The notes beneath the pieces are model-generated. The model saw only the letters and a program-made list of their open reading frames with translations, ran no database searches and had not been told where the DNA came from. Positions 1 to 8,276 of a stretch of 64,000 nt of DNA are shown one piece after another. Position 1 is the first letter of the stretch. Every line of letters begins with the position of its first letter. Where the stretch lies: positions 47,665 through 111,664 of the forward strand of contig WRAU01000005.1 of the NCBI GenBank assembly GCA_009780035.1. Reading direction: 5' to 3'. This DNA comes from Alphaproteobacteria bacterium (GTDB lineage Bacteria; Pseudomonadota; Alphaproteobacteria; WRAU01; Hepatincolaceae). Position numbers and translations under genes: made by a program.

Positions 1-359
1 ACGATAATTGGTTTTATGAAGAAGATCAAATTTCAGACCTGCCTTTGTATCAGCTTGCCGCAGAAATTACAAGGGAAAAAATTTATAAGCATTTGCATCA
101 AGAACTGCCGTATCAAATTACAGTAGCCGCAGATAAGTGGGAAGAGGGCGATAACTTAATTACTGTCCATCAAACAGTTTTTGTAGCAAAAGCTAATTAT
201 AAAGGCATGATTTTAGGAAAAGGCGGCGAGAAAATTAAACAGATTCGCATAGAAGCAATGGCAGATATGCAGAAAGAGTTCGGTAAAAGAGTCAACTTAT
301 TTTTATATGTAAAAGTTGATGAAAAAATTTTTTCAAGGCTAAATCATGAATATAACTGA
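1..359 (+). CDS. era: GTPase Era, C-terminal part (5' end outside window)
   Basis: This is the C-terminal end of Era, the ribosome-assembly GTPase that binds the 3' end of 16S rRNA. The frame is open from the first bases; the first full codon is at position 3 and there is no start in the window, so the G domain lies upstream. Visible are the DQISDLP linker, the QLAAEITREKI and LHQELPYQ blocks typical of Era, and the KH RNA-binding domain with its GKGGEKIK loop (GxxG), ending in LFLYVKVDEKIF. It overlaps recO by 14 bases, which fits the frequent era-recO pairing in alphaproteobacteria. Confidence 0.95.
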   Translation, partial: DNWFYEEDQISDLPLYQLAAEITREKIYKHLHQELPYQITVAADKWEEGDNLITVHQTVFVAKANYKGMILGKGGEKIKQIRIEAMADMQKEFGKRVNLFLYVKVDEKIFSRLNHEYN

Positions 360-1062
360 CGAAGGGATTCTTGCTGCTAAATTTAAGTATGGCGAAAGCA
401 GTTTAATTTTAAGCATTCTATCTAAGAATCATGGGTTGCAGAAAGGTATTTTAAAGGGCGGCATGGCGCAGAAAAATAAATCGCTGCTGGAAATCGGCAA
501 TATTTTAAAGTTTCAAAAAAGCTATCGTTCTGAAGAATCTTTGGGTTTTTTAAAAGTTGAAATGGAGGAATCTTATCTTTATAAAATTCTCTTCAATAAA
601 AATAAGCTGCTGGCTTTGGCAAGCATCTGTGAGCTGATTGCCGAATTTATTCCCGAAAAAGAGGTTGATGAAGATTTCTATAATTTATCTAAAAGCACTA
701 TAGTTGTTCTGCAGAAGGAAGACTTTATTAGATATTACATTCAGTGGGAGCTTAAACTTTTAGAAAAAATTGGCATTGGCTTAGATTTAGAAAAATGTGC
801 GGTCAGCCATACTAGCGATGACCTTTATTATATTTCCCCAAAAACTGGGAAAGCAGTGTGCCGGGCTGTAGGGCTGCCTTACCATGATAAGTTGTTTTTG
901 ATTCCAGCATTGTTTAAAGATATGAAATCTGCAATTACCGCAGAAAATATTGCCGAATCTTTTAATGTTTTGAATCATTTTTTTAAGATGTTTACGGCTG
1001 AGTATCATAAAAAAATACCGTTTACAAGAGAGCAGTTGATAAAAAATCTATACATAATATAG
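346..1062 (+). CDS. recO: DNA repair protein RecO
   Basis: RecO mediates loading of RecA on SSB-coated single-stranded DNA in the RecFOR recombination pathway and anneals complementary strands. The 238-residue product has the normal length. The N-terminal OB-fold region reads GILAAKFKYGESSLILSI and contains GILKGG; the C-terminal half has YISPKTGKAV and LPYHDKLFLIP, the usual conserved stretch of alphaproteobacterial RecO. The zinc-finger cysteines found in some RecO proteins are not evident. The ATG lies inside the end of era, suggesting translational coupling. Confidence 0.88.
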   Translation: MNITDEGILAAKFKYGESSLILSILSKNHGLQKGILKGGMAQKNKSLLEIGNILKFQKSYRSEESLGFLKVEMEESYLYKILFNKNKLLALASICELIAEFIPEKEVDEDFYNLSKSTIVVLQKEDFIRYYIQWELKLLEKIGIGLDLEKCAVSHTSDDLYYISPKTGKAVCRAVGLPYHDKLFLIPALFKDMKSAITAENIAESFNVLNHFFKMFTAEYHKKIPFTREQLIKNLYII

Positions 1063-1107
1063 AAAAAAGTATATAATGAATAAAGTTTTATTTTAAGAGT
1101 GTGTTGC

Positions 1108-1770
1108 ATGTCTGTGGTTTTAGAAAAAGAAGAAAAATATAATAGCGATATTATTATTAATCAGTTGCTTATGAATAATATCCGCGATGAAAAAGTAATT
1201 AATGCAGTTGTTAATTATAATCGGGGAATTTTTTTAAAAGGCGGTCTTTCGCAAATTGCCGGCAGCGACGGCTGCATTGCCTATGCAAAAAATCGGTTTC
1301 TGCTAGATGCTTCGACACTTGGCAATATGATGGAAATGGCTAATTTTAAATCCAGCGATATTGTTCTTTTAATTGGCGCAGGCATTGGCTACGGCAGTGC
1401 GGTTATTTCTAAGATGGTTAACCGGGTAATTGCCATTGAGGAAGATGCCGACCTGTTTAATCAGGCGCAGGCTACCATCAAAAAACTAAGAATTCCTAAT
1501 GTAGAACTGTATGAATCTTCAGTTAAAAATTTGAATTTAGTGCATCAGTTCAACCGCGTGTTTTTTGAAGGTGCTTTTGCAGAAATTCCTAATGAAATTC
1601 TGCAGCTGCTGAACTATAAGGTAGATTTAACTGGAATCCTTCGTGAAAACAACCTCTCGCAAATTATTAATGCGAAAGTAATTGATAATAAACTGGTGCT
1701 GAAATATGGCAGACATACGGCTGCTCCTATCTCAGGGAATTTTAGCGCAGCAGAAAAATTTTCTTTTTAA
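1108..1770 (+). CDS. Protein-L-isoaspartate O-methyltransferase-like protein
   Basis: This is a SAM-dependent methyltransferase-like protein of about 220 residues related to Pcm, which repairs isoaspartyl residues. The SAM-binding loop is seen as LLIGAGIGYGSAV around residue 90, followed by an acidic motif II (VIAIEED). The usual family signature before the loop is weak, and in alphaproteobacteria this divergent pcm homologue commonly sits upstream of tolC and popZ, so true isoaspartate repair is uncertain. I chose the ATG at 1108, preceded by AAGAG, over the in-frame GTG at 1099. No tolC follows; the PopZ-like gene starts 12 bases after the stop. Confidence 0.72.
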   Translation: MSVVLEKEEKYNSDIIINQLLMNNIRDEKVINAVVNYNRGIFLKGGLSQIAGSDGCIAYAKNRFLLDASTLGNMMEMANFKSSDIVLLIGAGIGYGSAVISKMVNRVIAIEEDADLFNQAQATIKKLRIPNVELYESSVKNLNLVHQFNRVFFEGAFAEIPNEILQLLNYKVDLTGILRENNLSQIINAKVIDNKLVLKYGRHTAAPISGNFSAAEKFSF

Positions 1771-1782
1771 AGGAATACAAGA

Positions 1783-2553
1783 ATGAATAATGGCAGCAGT
1801 AGTTTACCGAAATTAAAAATTCAAAATATGCAAAGAAAAAGAGAGATTGATAAAATGCTGGAGAGAGATATCTCGGGCATTGTGAATAAAAAAAGAAACT
1901 CCGGCTTAAATAATATTAAAAGCGAAATCAACGAAAATATTGCCTCTCGCCTGCGGTCTTTTTTAGATGAAAGACTTTCTAATGGTTTTGATAAGAAAAG
2001 CCATGTGCAGAAAAGTAATCTTAATGATAGAAATTATTATGAAGAAGATGATGAAGACTATTATGATGATAGAGAAGATGATTACGATGACTATGAAGAT
2101 GACGGCTACGAAAGAAGAGAAGATGACAGACAGAATCCTAACAGCTATCTGCCTTTTGCCTATGAAGACTTTAAGCCTGAAGTGCCGGCTGATGAAGAAT
2201 TAGAGGAGATGATTCTTGGCGCGGTTATGCCTTCAATCGCTCAATGGCTGGATTTAAATATTGACCGCATTGTGCATAAGGTGGTTAAGGAATCTTTGCA
2301 GAATAGAGGAATGCCTGAGGGTGAACCTTCTTACAGCAGTGTTAGAAGATACAGCGAAAACATCAGCGAGGCAGACGAAAATTCTAATTATTTCAACAGA
2401 GAAAGCCATTTTAGAAGAAATCCCCGCGATTATAACGATGAGGAAGAAGAAATACTAAGCGGCAGAAGGCTGCGCAAAGCCAATATAGGCATGGGTGCAA
2501 GAATAACAAAGAAAAATAAGCGCAAATCTTTTAACAGAACTTATTATAGATAA
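1783..2553 (+). CDS. PopZ-like polar organizing protein (DUF2497)
   Basis: This resembles PopZ, a polar scaffold that anchors chromosome centromeres and recruits cell-cycle proteins in alphaproteobacteria. Three parts are visible: a basic N-terminal region (residues 1-80), a very acidic disordered segment rich in Asp, Glu and Tyr (about residues 85-120), and the conserved helical C-terminal motif (about 140-170) with EELEEMILGAVMPSIAQWLD followed by NIDRIVHKVV. Unlike typical PopZ, about 85 more residues follow this motif, and they end in a basic tail. Position between a pcm-like gene and valS matches the usual popZ location. Confidence 0.8.
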   Translation: MNNGSSSLPKLKIQNMQRKREIDKMLERDISGIVNKKRNSGLNNIKSEINENIASRLRSFLDERLSNGFDKKSHVQKSNLNDRNYYEEDDEDYYDDREDDYDDYEDDGYERREDDRQNPNSYLPFAYEDFKPEVPADEELEEMILGAVMPSIAQWLDLNIDRIVHKVVKESLQNRGMPEGEPSYSSVRRYSENISEADENSNYFNRESHFRRNPRDYNDEEEEILSGRRLRKANIGMGARITKKNKRKSFNRTYYR

Positions 2554-2583
2554 AAGCTAAGATTAGCAGGAATTTAAGCAGCG

Positions 2584-2619
2584 ATACTCTTTAACTTATC
2601 ATTAGAGGTTAAAGAGTAT
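2584..2619 (+). terminator. Hairpin between popZ-like gene and valS
   Basis: A perfect 12-bp stem, ATACTCTTTAAC at 2584-2595 and GTTAAAGAGTAT at 2608-2619, with a 12-base loop. The following TATTTATTT is U-rich but not a solid run, so it may act as a weak terminator or a processing site ahead of valS. Confidence 0.6.
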
Positions 2620-2664
2620 TATTTATTTAAAGACATATCGGATCAAAAAAACTTGGATTAAAAC

Positions 2665-5310
2665 ATGTTAGAAAACAAACATTATTCGTGGGTTGAGGTA
2701 GAGGAATATGTTCTGCGCAATATTGCAGAGCATAATTATTATGCTGAAAATAATCCGGCAAAAATTCCCTACAGCATAATTATGCCGCCGCCTAATGTAA
2801 CCGGATATTTACATATGGGGCATGCGCTGGTTACTACTTTGCAGGATGTTCTTATCCGCTATAAACGCATGAAAGGTTTTGATACCCTATGGCAGCCAGG
2901 GGTAGATCATGCGGGTATTGCCACGCAGGTAATTGTAGAAAAACAATTAGCGCAGCAAGGCATTAAAAGACAAGATATTGGGCGCGAAACTTTTATAGAG
3001 AAAGTATATGAATGGAAAGAGCACTCTAGCGGCAGAATTATCGAGCAAATCAAAAAAATGGGAGCTTCAGCAGATTTCTCTTATTTAGCTTTTACGATGG
3101 ATTCGCAAAGTCAACGGGGCGTTTATCATGCTTTTAAAACTCTTTATGAAGACGGGCTGATTTATCAAGATTATAAGCTGGTTAATTGGGATACTCAGCT
3201 GCAAACTGCGGTTTCTGATTTAGAAGTTGAAAATAAAGAAGTTAAAGGCAAAATGTATTATCTTAAATATTATATAGATAATACGCAAAATTATATTTCA
3301 GTGGCAACTACCCGTCCGGAAACTATTTTCGGCGATGTAGCAGTTGCAGTAAATGCTGAAGATGAGCGGTATAAAAATCTTATCGGCAAAGAGGTTATTA
3401 TTCCTGTAGTTGGTCGGAAAATAAAAATTATTGCCGATAATTATGCCGATATGTCTAAAGGCAGCGGGGCGGTAAAAATTACGCCCGCCCACGATTTTAA
3501 CGATTTTGAGGTTGGCAGAAGAAATAATCTGGAATCCATCAACATTTTAAATAAAGACGGCACATTAAATGACAATGTGCTGCCGGAATTTGTAGGGCTG
3601 TCTACCGCCTCTGCCCGTAAAAAACTCTTAGAAGAATTAACCCATAAGGATCTTCTTGAAAAAACTGAAGATCATCTGCTTAGTGTTCCCTATGGCGATA
3701 GGTCGAACTCGGTAATTGAGCCCTTCCTTGCTAAGCAGTGGTTTGTAAATGCCAGTGAGTTAGCGAAAGATGCTATTAATGTTGTCCAGCAGGGCAAAAT
3801 ACAATTTGTGCCGCAAAATTGGGAAAATCTTTATTTTGAATGGATGAATAATATTCAGCCTTGGTGTATTTCACGGCAGTTGTGGTGGGGGCATCGGATT
3901 CCTATTTACTATGCTGAGGGAAAAAATGGCGAGACTAAAATTTTTGTAGCGGAATCTATGGAAGAAGCAAAGCAGAAAGCTGCGGAACATTTTAAGACAG
4001 ATTTTAGCATAACTCAAGATGAAGATGTATTAGATACTTGGTTCAGCTCAAGCCTATGGCCTTTTTTAACTATGGGATTTCCAGAAAATACAGAAAAATT
4101 AAAAAGATACTATCCCAGCGATGTTTTAATTACCGCCTTTGATATAATTTTCTTTTGGGTGGCGCGTATGATTATGATGGGCATGTATTTTATGAAAGAT
4201 GTCCCTTTCAAAAAAATTTATATGCACGCGCTTATCCGCGATGAACGCGGGCAGAAAATGTCTAAATCTAAGGGCAATGTTATTGATCCCCTAGATATTA
4301 TTGCCAAATATGGCACAGATGCCCTAAGATTCAGCCTAACTGCTTATAGCGGGCAGGGCAGAGATATTCGCCTAAGTGAACAAATCATTGAGGGCTACCG
4401 CAACTTTGTTACAAAAATTTGGAATTCTTACAAGTTCTGCCATAGCAATGGCATGGTGTTTGCGGAAGATTTCAACCCGCAAAAGGTTGTTATGGATGTT
4501 AACAAATGGGTATTGTTTAAACTAGAAGAACTGCAAAAGCAGGTTGATGCAGCGTTTAATGGTTTAAAATTCAACGAGGCAGCAGCTAGCATTTATCAGT
4601 TTATTTGGGGAACTTACTGTGATTGGTATATAGAGCTAAGCAAGCCGATTCTTTATGTTGAAGGCGATAGTAATTCTAAAATAGAAACCCAGCAGACTAT
4701 GGGGTTTGTTTTTGATAAAATGCTGAAAATTCTGCATCCGATTATGCCTTTTATTTCGCAGTATTTGTTTGAGAATCTTCATAAGAATAGTTCTCTTGTT
4801 ATCGCTCGTGAAAATTTTCCGCAGCTTAATTTTGGTTTCAGCGAAGAAAGCATTCAAAATACTGAAAAAGTTGTTAATTTAATTTCTAAAATTAGAAGCA
4901 TTCGTGTAGATTTAAATATTTCGCCGGCGTTGTTTCTGCGTCTTGCTTTTGAGGGCGATAAATTGCCAGCCTATGTGCTGGATAATCTTGAGGTTATAAA
5001 AAAAGTTGCCAGACTGGAAAATATTTCTTCGCAAAGCAAACTTCCATCAGATTATATTTTAGATGTGCTGGACGGTTATACAATTGGTTTGCCTTTAGGA
5101 GATGTTATTGATATGGTAGCAGAGCGAATGCGGATTCAAAAATCAATAGATAAACTGCAGGCAGAAGCAGCAAAAATTGATGCCTCGCTTGGCAATCAGC
5201 AATTTATGGCTAAAGCTAACGCCGAAGTAGTGGCGAATTTTCAAGGACAGCATAAAGAAATTTTAGAAAAAATTTCTAAGCTGTTGGAACTATTAAATAA
5301 AATAAGTTAA
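2665..5310 (+). CDS. valS: Valine--tRNA ligase
   Basis: This class I aminoacyl-tRNA synthetase charges tRNA-Val. The 881 residues are in the normal range. Seen in order: the HIGH-type motif in PPPNVTGYLHMGHAL near residue 45, a zinc/connective region, the editing (CP1) domain with TTRPETIFGDVAVAV, the WCISRQLWWGHRIP block, DVLDTWFSSSLWPF, the KMSKS motif in GQKMSKSKGNVIDP near residue 530, the anticodon-binding domain, and a C-terminal coiled-coil arm (about residues 815-881). It is clearly the bacterial type. The Shine-Dalgarno is weak, but the ATG gives the expected N terminus. Confidence 0.97.
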   Translation: MLENKHYSWVEVEEYVLRNIAEHNYYAENNPAKIPYSIIMPPPNVTGYLHMGHALVTTLQDVLIRYKRMKGFDTLWQPGVDHAGIATQVIVEKQLAQQGIKRQDIGRETFIEKVYEWKEHSSGRIIEQIKKMGASADFSYLAFTMDSQSQRGVYHAFKTLYEDGLIYQDYKLVNWDTQLQTAVSDLEVENKEVKGKMYYLKYYIDNTQNYISVATTRPETIFGDVAVAVNAEDERYKNLIGKEVIIPVVGRKIKIIADNYADMSKGSGAVKITPAHDFNDFEVGRRNNLESINILNKDGTLNDNVLPEFVGLSTASARKKLLEELTHKDLLEKTEDHLLSVPYGDRSNSVIEPFLAKQWFVNASELAKDAINVVQQGKIQFVPQNWENLYFEWMNNIQPWCISRQLWWGHRIPIYYAEGKNGETKIFVAESMEEAKQKAAEHFKTDFSITQDEDVLDTWFSSSLWPFLTMGFPENTEKLKRYYPSDVLITAFDIIFFWVARMIMMGMYFMKDVPFKKIYMHALIRDERGQKMSKSKGNVIDPLDIIAKYGTDALRFSLTAYSGQGRDIRLSEQIIEGYRNFVTKIWNSYKFCHSNGMVFAEDFNPQKVVMDVNKWVLFKLEELQKQVDAAFNGLKFNEAAASIYQFIWGTYCDWYIELSKPILYVEGDSNSKIETQQTMGFVFDKMLKILHPIMPFISQYLFENLHKNSSLVIARENFPQLNFGFSEESIQNTEKVVNLISKIRSIRVDLNISPALFLRLAFEGDKLPAYVLDNLEVIKKVARLENISSQSKLPSDYILDVLDGYTIGLPLGDVIDMVAERMRIQKSIDKLQAEAAKIDASLGNQQFMAKANAEVVANFQGQHKEILEKISKLLELLNKIS

Positions 5311-5317
5311 AAAATTA

Positions 5318-5424
5318 CCGTCATGCTGTGCTGCGATACGGCATCTATAAGGTTATTATACAAAAACAAATTGCAGTTTTAATACTTTACAAAAATGGAT
5401 ACCGTGTCGCAGAACGGTATGACG
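5318..5424. repeat. Dispersed palindromic repeat, copy 1 (long composite)
   Basis: Two imperfect inverted arms of about 30 bases flank an AT-rich centre: the left arm starts CCGTCATGCTGTGCTGCGAT and the right arm contains ACCGTGTCGCAGAACGGTAT and ends ATGACG. The same arms recur at 37441, 38952, 41242 and 54801, so this is a non-coding, MITE-like or REP-like family. Here it fills the valS-nitroreductase spacer. Confidence 0.85.
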
Positions 5425-5440
5425 AAAAAGGAAAATCATC

Positions 5441-6184
5441 ATGAGCAATGTAATTAAAATCATTCAAAACCATCGATCAATTAGAAGTTTTATAGATAAA
5501 GATATTCCCGATGAAATTTTAGATAATATTCTGCTTTCAGCACAAGCAATGCCTACTTCTAATAATAATCAAGATATTAGTGTAATTGTTTTGCGCGATA
5601 AGGTTAAAAAAGATATTATTGCCGAGCTTTCAGGGAATCAGAAGCATATTAAAGATGCGCCGGTATTTTTAGTTTTTGTGGCAGATTTATATAAAACTCA
5701 TCTGGCTGCCAAAAAAAATAGCATGCAGCAGAATTTAGAAAACCCAATGGATAAAATTATTACCGCAACATTTGATGCCGGCATTGCTATGGGGGCAGCA
5801 ATTATTGCGGCGGAATCGCAAGGCTTAGGGGCAACAGCAATTGGGGCGGTTCGCAATAATATTGCCGGAGTTTCTAAAATTTTAGAACTGCCGGAATATG
5901 TTTTTCCTCTTGTAGGGTTATGCTTAGGATTTCCTTATAATATTCCTGACAAGAAACCAAGATTCCCGTTGCCGGCTTTTGCGCATAATGAAATATATCA
6001 AAAAAATGCGATGGAAGGGTATATTAATGAATATGATGAAATTATGAGCAATTATTTAATGAAGGTAAAAAGAGAAGTTGAGGTTAATTGGTCTTATAGA
6101 ACTGCCTCTAGTATGGCAAAACCTAGCGATTCTTCTTTAGAAAATTTATTGCGTGAGCAAAAAATTATCCATAAGCAAGATTAA
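5441..6184 (+). CDS. NfsA-type FMN nitroreductase
   Basis: This is an oxygen-insensitive, FMN-dependent NAD(P)H oxidoreductase of the NfsA/Frp branch, which reduces nitroaromatics, quinones or similar electrophiles. Diagnostic parts are NHRSIRSFIDKDIP at the N terminus (the HRSxR flavin-phosphate motif), AAESQGLGATAIGAVRNN, and LVGLCLGFP followed by KKPRFPLP. The 247-residue length fits NfsA. It has palindromic repeats on both sides and is probably transcribed alone. The physiological substrate cannot be deduced. Confidence 0.88.
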   Translation: MSNVIKIIQNHRSIRSFIDKDIPDEILDNILLSAQAMPTSNNNQDISVIVLRDKVKKDIIAELSGNQKHIKDAPVFLVFVADLYKTHLAAKKNSMQQNLENPMDKIITATFDAGIAMGAAIIAAESQGLGATAIGAVRNNIAGVSKILELPEYVFPLVGLCLGFPYNIPDKKPRFPLPAFAHNEIYQKNAMEGYINEYDEIMSNYLMKVKREVEVNWSYRTASSMAKPSDSSLENLLREQKIIHKQD

Positions 6185-6203
6185 TATAGTATCTGCTGCA
6201 ATT

Positions 6204-6228
6204 GTCATGCCATTTTCAATGGCATGAC
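6204..6228. repeat. Dispersed palindromic repeat, copy 2 (short form)
   Basis: A perfect 11-bp stem with a 3-base loop, GTCATGCCATT / AATGGCATGAC. It shares the GTCATGCC / GGCATGAC core with the longer repeats elsewhere in the window. It may serve as a bidirectional transcription stop between the nitroreductase gene and the reverse-strand small ORF, whose stop codon lies inside it. Confidence 0.7.
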
Positions 6229-6350
6229 GAGGGCTTTTCAAATGTTTTTTTAATTATACTTAAAGCATGATGTTCGGTTTTGCTAAATCTTTTATTAAAT
6301 AATTTACCTATAGAATACAGTTTGTTAAATCTATCAAATTGTCTTGCCAT
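6216..6350 (-). CDS. Hypothetical 44-residue basic protein
   Basis: A small reverse-strand ORF begins MARQFDRFNKLYSIGKLF and is rich in Lys, Arg and Phe. A strong ribosome binding site (AAAGAGGTG) sits 5 bases before its ATG, which is the main support. Its last codons and stop run into the palindromic repeat at 6204-6228, so the C terminus may have been replaced by repeat insertion. No family is recognised. Its start faces away from the structured RNA candidate, so the two would be divergently transcribed. Confidence 0.4.
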   Translation of the reverse strand: MARQFDRFNKLYSIGKLFNKRFSKTEHHALSIIKKTFEKPSSCH

Positions 6351-6374
6351 TGCTGCACCTCTTTCTAATATAAT
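6344..6374 (+). promoter_or_regulatory. Candidate sigma-70 promoter of the structured RNA
   Basis: TTGCCA at 6344-6349 and a consensus TATAAT at 6369-6374 with a 19-base spacer would start transcription near 6382, exactly where the GGGCGGG stem of the structured RNA begins. Confidence 0.5.
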
Positions 6375-6381
6375 TATATTT

Positions 6382-6550
6382 AGGGCGGGAGATTAGCAAC
6401 TCTACGACTAGGAGAGCGAGATTATTTCCACAAGGGTGTTGTATTCTCTGCTCTCCCGCCCATATATAATAATATATGAGAAAAAGAGCCATATATTAAC
6501 GGAGTAGGCTCTATCCGTAGTCGTAAATATATGGGTTGCTACGCCCACAA
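6382..6550 (+). ncRNA. Candidate structured non-coding RNA, about 170 nt, unidentified
   Basis: No gene fits here, but the sequence folds strongly. One fold closes the ends by three stacked stems: GGGCG 6383-6387 with CGCCC 6542-6546, TAGCAAC 6394-6400 with GTTGCTA 6535-6541, and TACGACTA 6403-6410 with TAGTCGTA 6518-6525. These enclose three hairpins: GGAGAGC/GCTCTCC (6411-6417/6450-6456), CATATAT/ATATATG (6461-6467/6472-6478) and AGAGCC/GGCTCT (6485-6490/6507-6512). A competing 10-bp stem pairs GGGCGGGAGA 6383-6392 with TCTCCCGCCC 6452-6461. Size and long closing stem recall 6S RNA, but I cannot identify the family; tmRNA, SRP RNA and RNase P hallmarks are absent. Confidence 0.6.
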
Positions 6551-6612
6551 TTAATTATTAAATAATTACTATTTATTGTCAATTTATTTTAACAATAATA
6601 GGCATAAAACGC

Positions 6613-6641
6613 TTTACACAAAGGCTTTTTTGAGCTATAAT
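6613..6641 (+). promoter_or_regulatory. Sigma-70 promoter of the nuo operon
   Basis: TTTACA at 6613-6618 and TATAAT at 6636-6641 are separated by exactly 17 bases, predicting a start near 6648 and a leader of about 27 bases before the nuoA ATG. This is one of the best promoter matches in the window. Confidence 0.75.
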
Positions 6642-6674
6642 ACCACAATATTAATTACAAATTGTGAGAGTAAA

Positions 6675-7058
6675 ATGGAAGTAGCTAATATTTCTACTGC
6701 TTATATGTTTGAATATTTCCCCGTGCTGTTTTTTATTATTATAGCGTTAGGAATTATGGCAATGGCATTGCTTGCCTCTTATTTTATTGTTCCGCAAAAT
6801 CCTTATCCTAATAAAGTATCTGCCTATGAATGCGGCTTTGATGCTATAGAAGACGCTACCAAACAGTTTGATGTGCGGTTTTATTTAGTAGCAGTATTAT
6901 TTATTATTTTTGATATAGAAATTATATTTATGTATCCGTGGGCGGTATCTTTTTCGTCTTTAAACAATGTAGGATTTTACTCGATGCTTTTATTCTTGTT
7001 TATGCTAGGGTTAGGCTTTATTTATGAATGGAAAAAAGGAGCATTGCAATGGGATTAA
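6675..7058 (+). CDS. nuoA: NADH-quinone oxidoreductase subunit A
   Basis: A small membrane subunit of complex I at the junction of the peripheral and membrane arms. The 127-residue product has three transmembrane segments and the conserved [10 protein letters not shown] loop followed by [18 protein letters not shown]. The frame stays open upstream, but the ATG at 6675 follows the promoter and a GTGAGAG ribosome binding site and gives the expected N terminus. It is first in the nuo operon and overlaps nuoB. Confidence 0.96.
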   Translation: MEVANISTAYMFEYFPVLFFIIIALGIMAMALLASYFIVPQNPYPNKVSAYECGFDAIEDATKQFDVRFYLVAVLFIIFDIEIIFMYPWAVSFSSLNNVGFYSMLLFLFMLGLGFIYEWKKGALQWD

Positions 7059-7567
7059 ATCTTCTTGATGGGCAAAACCAAGATGCCATTTTAAAACAGA
7101 ACGATTCGCAGAAATCAGGTTTTTTTACAGCACAAATAGATACTGTGGTTAATATGATTCGCGCAAACTCCATATGGCCAATGACTTTCGGCTTGGCTTG
7201 CTGCGCCATTGAAATGATGCACGGCTATATGGCAAGATATGATCTGGATAGATTCGGGTCTATGCCTCGTCCTAGCCCTAGACAGTCAGATGTTATTATT
7301 GTGGCAGGAACGCTTACCAATAAAATGGCACCTGCTTACCGCAGAGTTTACGATCAAATGGCTGAACCAAGATATGTAATATCTATGGGGTCTTGCGCTA
7401 ATAGCGGCGGATATTATTCGTATTCGTATTCGGTAGTAAGAGGCTGCGATAAAATTACACCTGTAGATGTTTATGTGCCGGGTTGTCCGCCAACTGCAGA
7501 GGCTTTGTTATATGGGCTTTTCCAATTGCAGAAAAAAATTAAAAGAACTGGAAAACTTTGGAGATAA
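7049..7567 (+). CDS. nuoB: NADH-quinone oxidoreductase subunit B
   Basis: This peripheral-arm subunit carries the terminal [4Fe-4S] cluster N2 that passes electrons to quinone. Cluster ligands are visible in [19 protein letters not shown] and [10 protein letters not shown] chose the ATG at 7049, 7 bases after AAGGAG, over the in-frame ATG at 7028; this gives 172 residues and a 10-base overlap with nuoA. Confidence 0.97.
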   Translation: MGLNLLDGQNQDAILKQNDSQKSGFFTAQIDTVVNMIRANSIWPMTFGLACCAIEMMHGYMARYDLDRFGSMPRPSPRQSDVIIVAGTLTNKMAPAYRRVYDQMAEPRYVISMGSCANSGGYYSYSYSVVRGCDKITPVDVYVPGCPPTAEALLYGLFQLQKKIKRTGKLWR

Positions 7568-7572
7568 CATCT

Positions 7573-8217
7573 ATGCCTTCTTTTTATATTCCTAGTGAAG
7601 AAAAAGTAAAACAATTAGAAGAAATGCAGGCTGCATTGCAAAGCAAGCTAGGCGATTCTATTGTAGAAGCTGCAATTATTAATAATGAAGCTGAAATAAC
7701 TATTCAAAAAGAAAGTGTTTTAAAAGTTTTTAAAGAACTGAAAGATAATTCTAAATTTTTATTTAAGCAGCTGATTGATATTGCAGCGGTTGATTATCCT
7801 GAAAGAGACCAGCGGTTTGAGGTGGTTTATCTATTGTTAAGTTTAGCTAATAATTTGCGGTTGAAAGTTAAAATTAATATCTCTGAAGACTTTATTGTAG
7901 ATTCCCTTACCGATATTTATACTAATTCCGATTGGCTGGAAAGAGAAGTTTACGATATGTTCGGTATATATTTCGGCGGTCATAAAGATTTAAGAAGAAT
8001 TTTAACTGATTTCGGCTTTGAAGGAGCTCCTCTGCGGAAAGATTTCCCCCTTAGCGGTTTTGTAGAGGTAGAATTTAATGAAGAATATCAGCGGGTAATG
8101 TATAAACCGGTTAGACTTACTCAAGATTATAGAGATTTTTCTTCTAATAATCCTTGGATTGATGAGGTTAAAACTGATACTTTCAATTTTTTAAACAAAA
8201 AGGCAAAAGCTGAATAA
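7573..8217 (+). CDS. nuoC: NADH-quinone oxidoreductase subunit C
   Basis: This is a hydrophilic 30-kDa-type subunit of the complex I connecting module. The family signature is clear: ERDQRFEVVYLLLSL, then WLEREVYDMFGIYFGGH, LRRILTDFGFEG and LRKDFPLSGFVEV. The ATG at 7573 is preferred to an upstream in-frame TTG because GGAG lies just upstream and the product (214 residues) then has the usual N terminus. NuoC and NuoD are separate genes, as is usual in alphaproteobacteria. Confidence 0.97.
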   Translation: MPSFYIPSEEKVKQLEEMQAALQSKLGDSIVEAAIINNEAEITIQKESVLKVFKELKDNSKFLFKQLIDIAAVDYPERDQRFEVVYLLLSLANNLRLKVKINISEDFIVDSLTDIYTNSDWLEREVYDMFGIYFGGHKDLRRILTDFGFEGAPLRKDFPLSGFVEVEFNEEYQRVMYKPVRLTQDYRDFSSNNPWIDEVKTDTFNFLNKKAKAE

Positions 8218-8276
8218 AAGATGTTTTATGTAAAAGCATCTAATTAAAGATTAAATTAGATTTCATAGGATTTTAA

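Noticed and set aside
6382..6550. Structured region as split alphaproteobacterial tmRNA, SRP RNA or RNase P RNA
   Set aside because: No T-loop GTTCGA, no ANDN-type tag frame, no GGAAGCAGCC SRP loop and no RNase P core sequence could be found.
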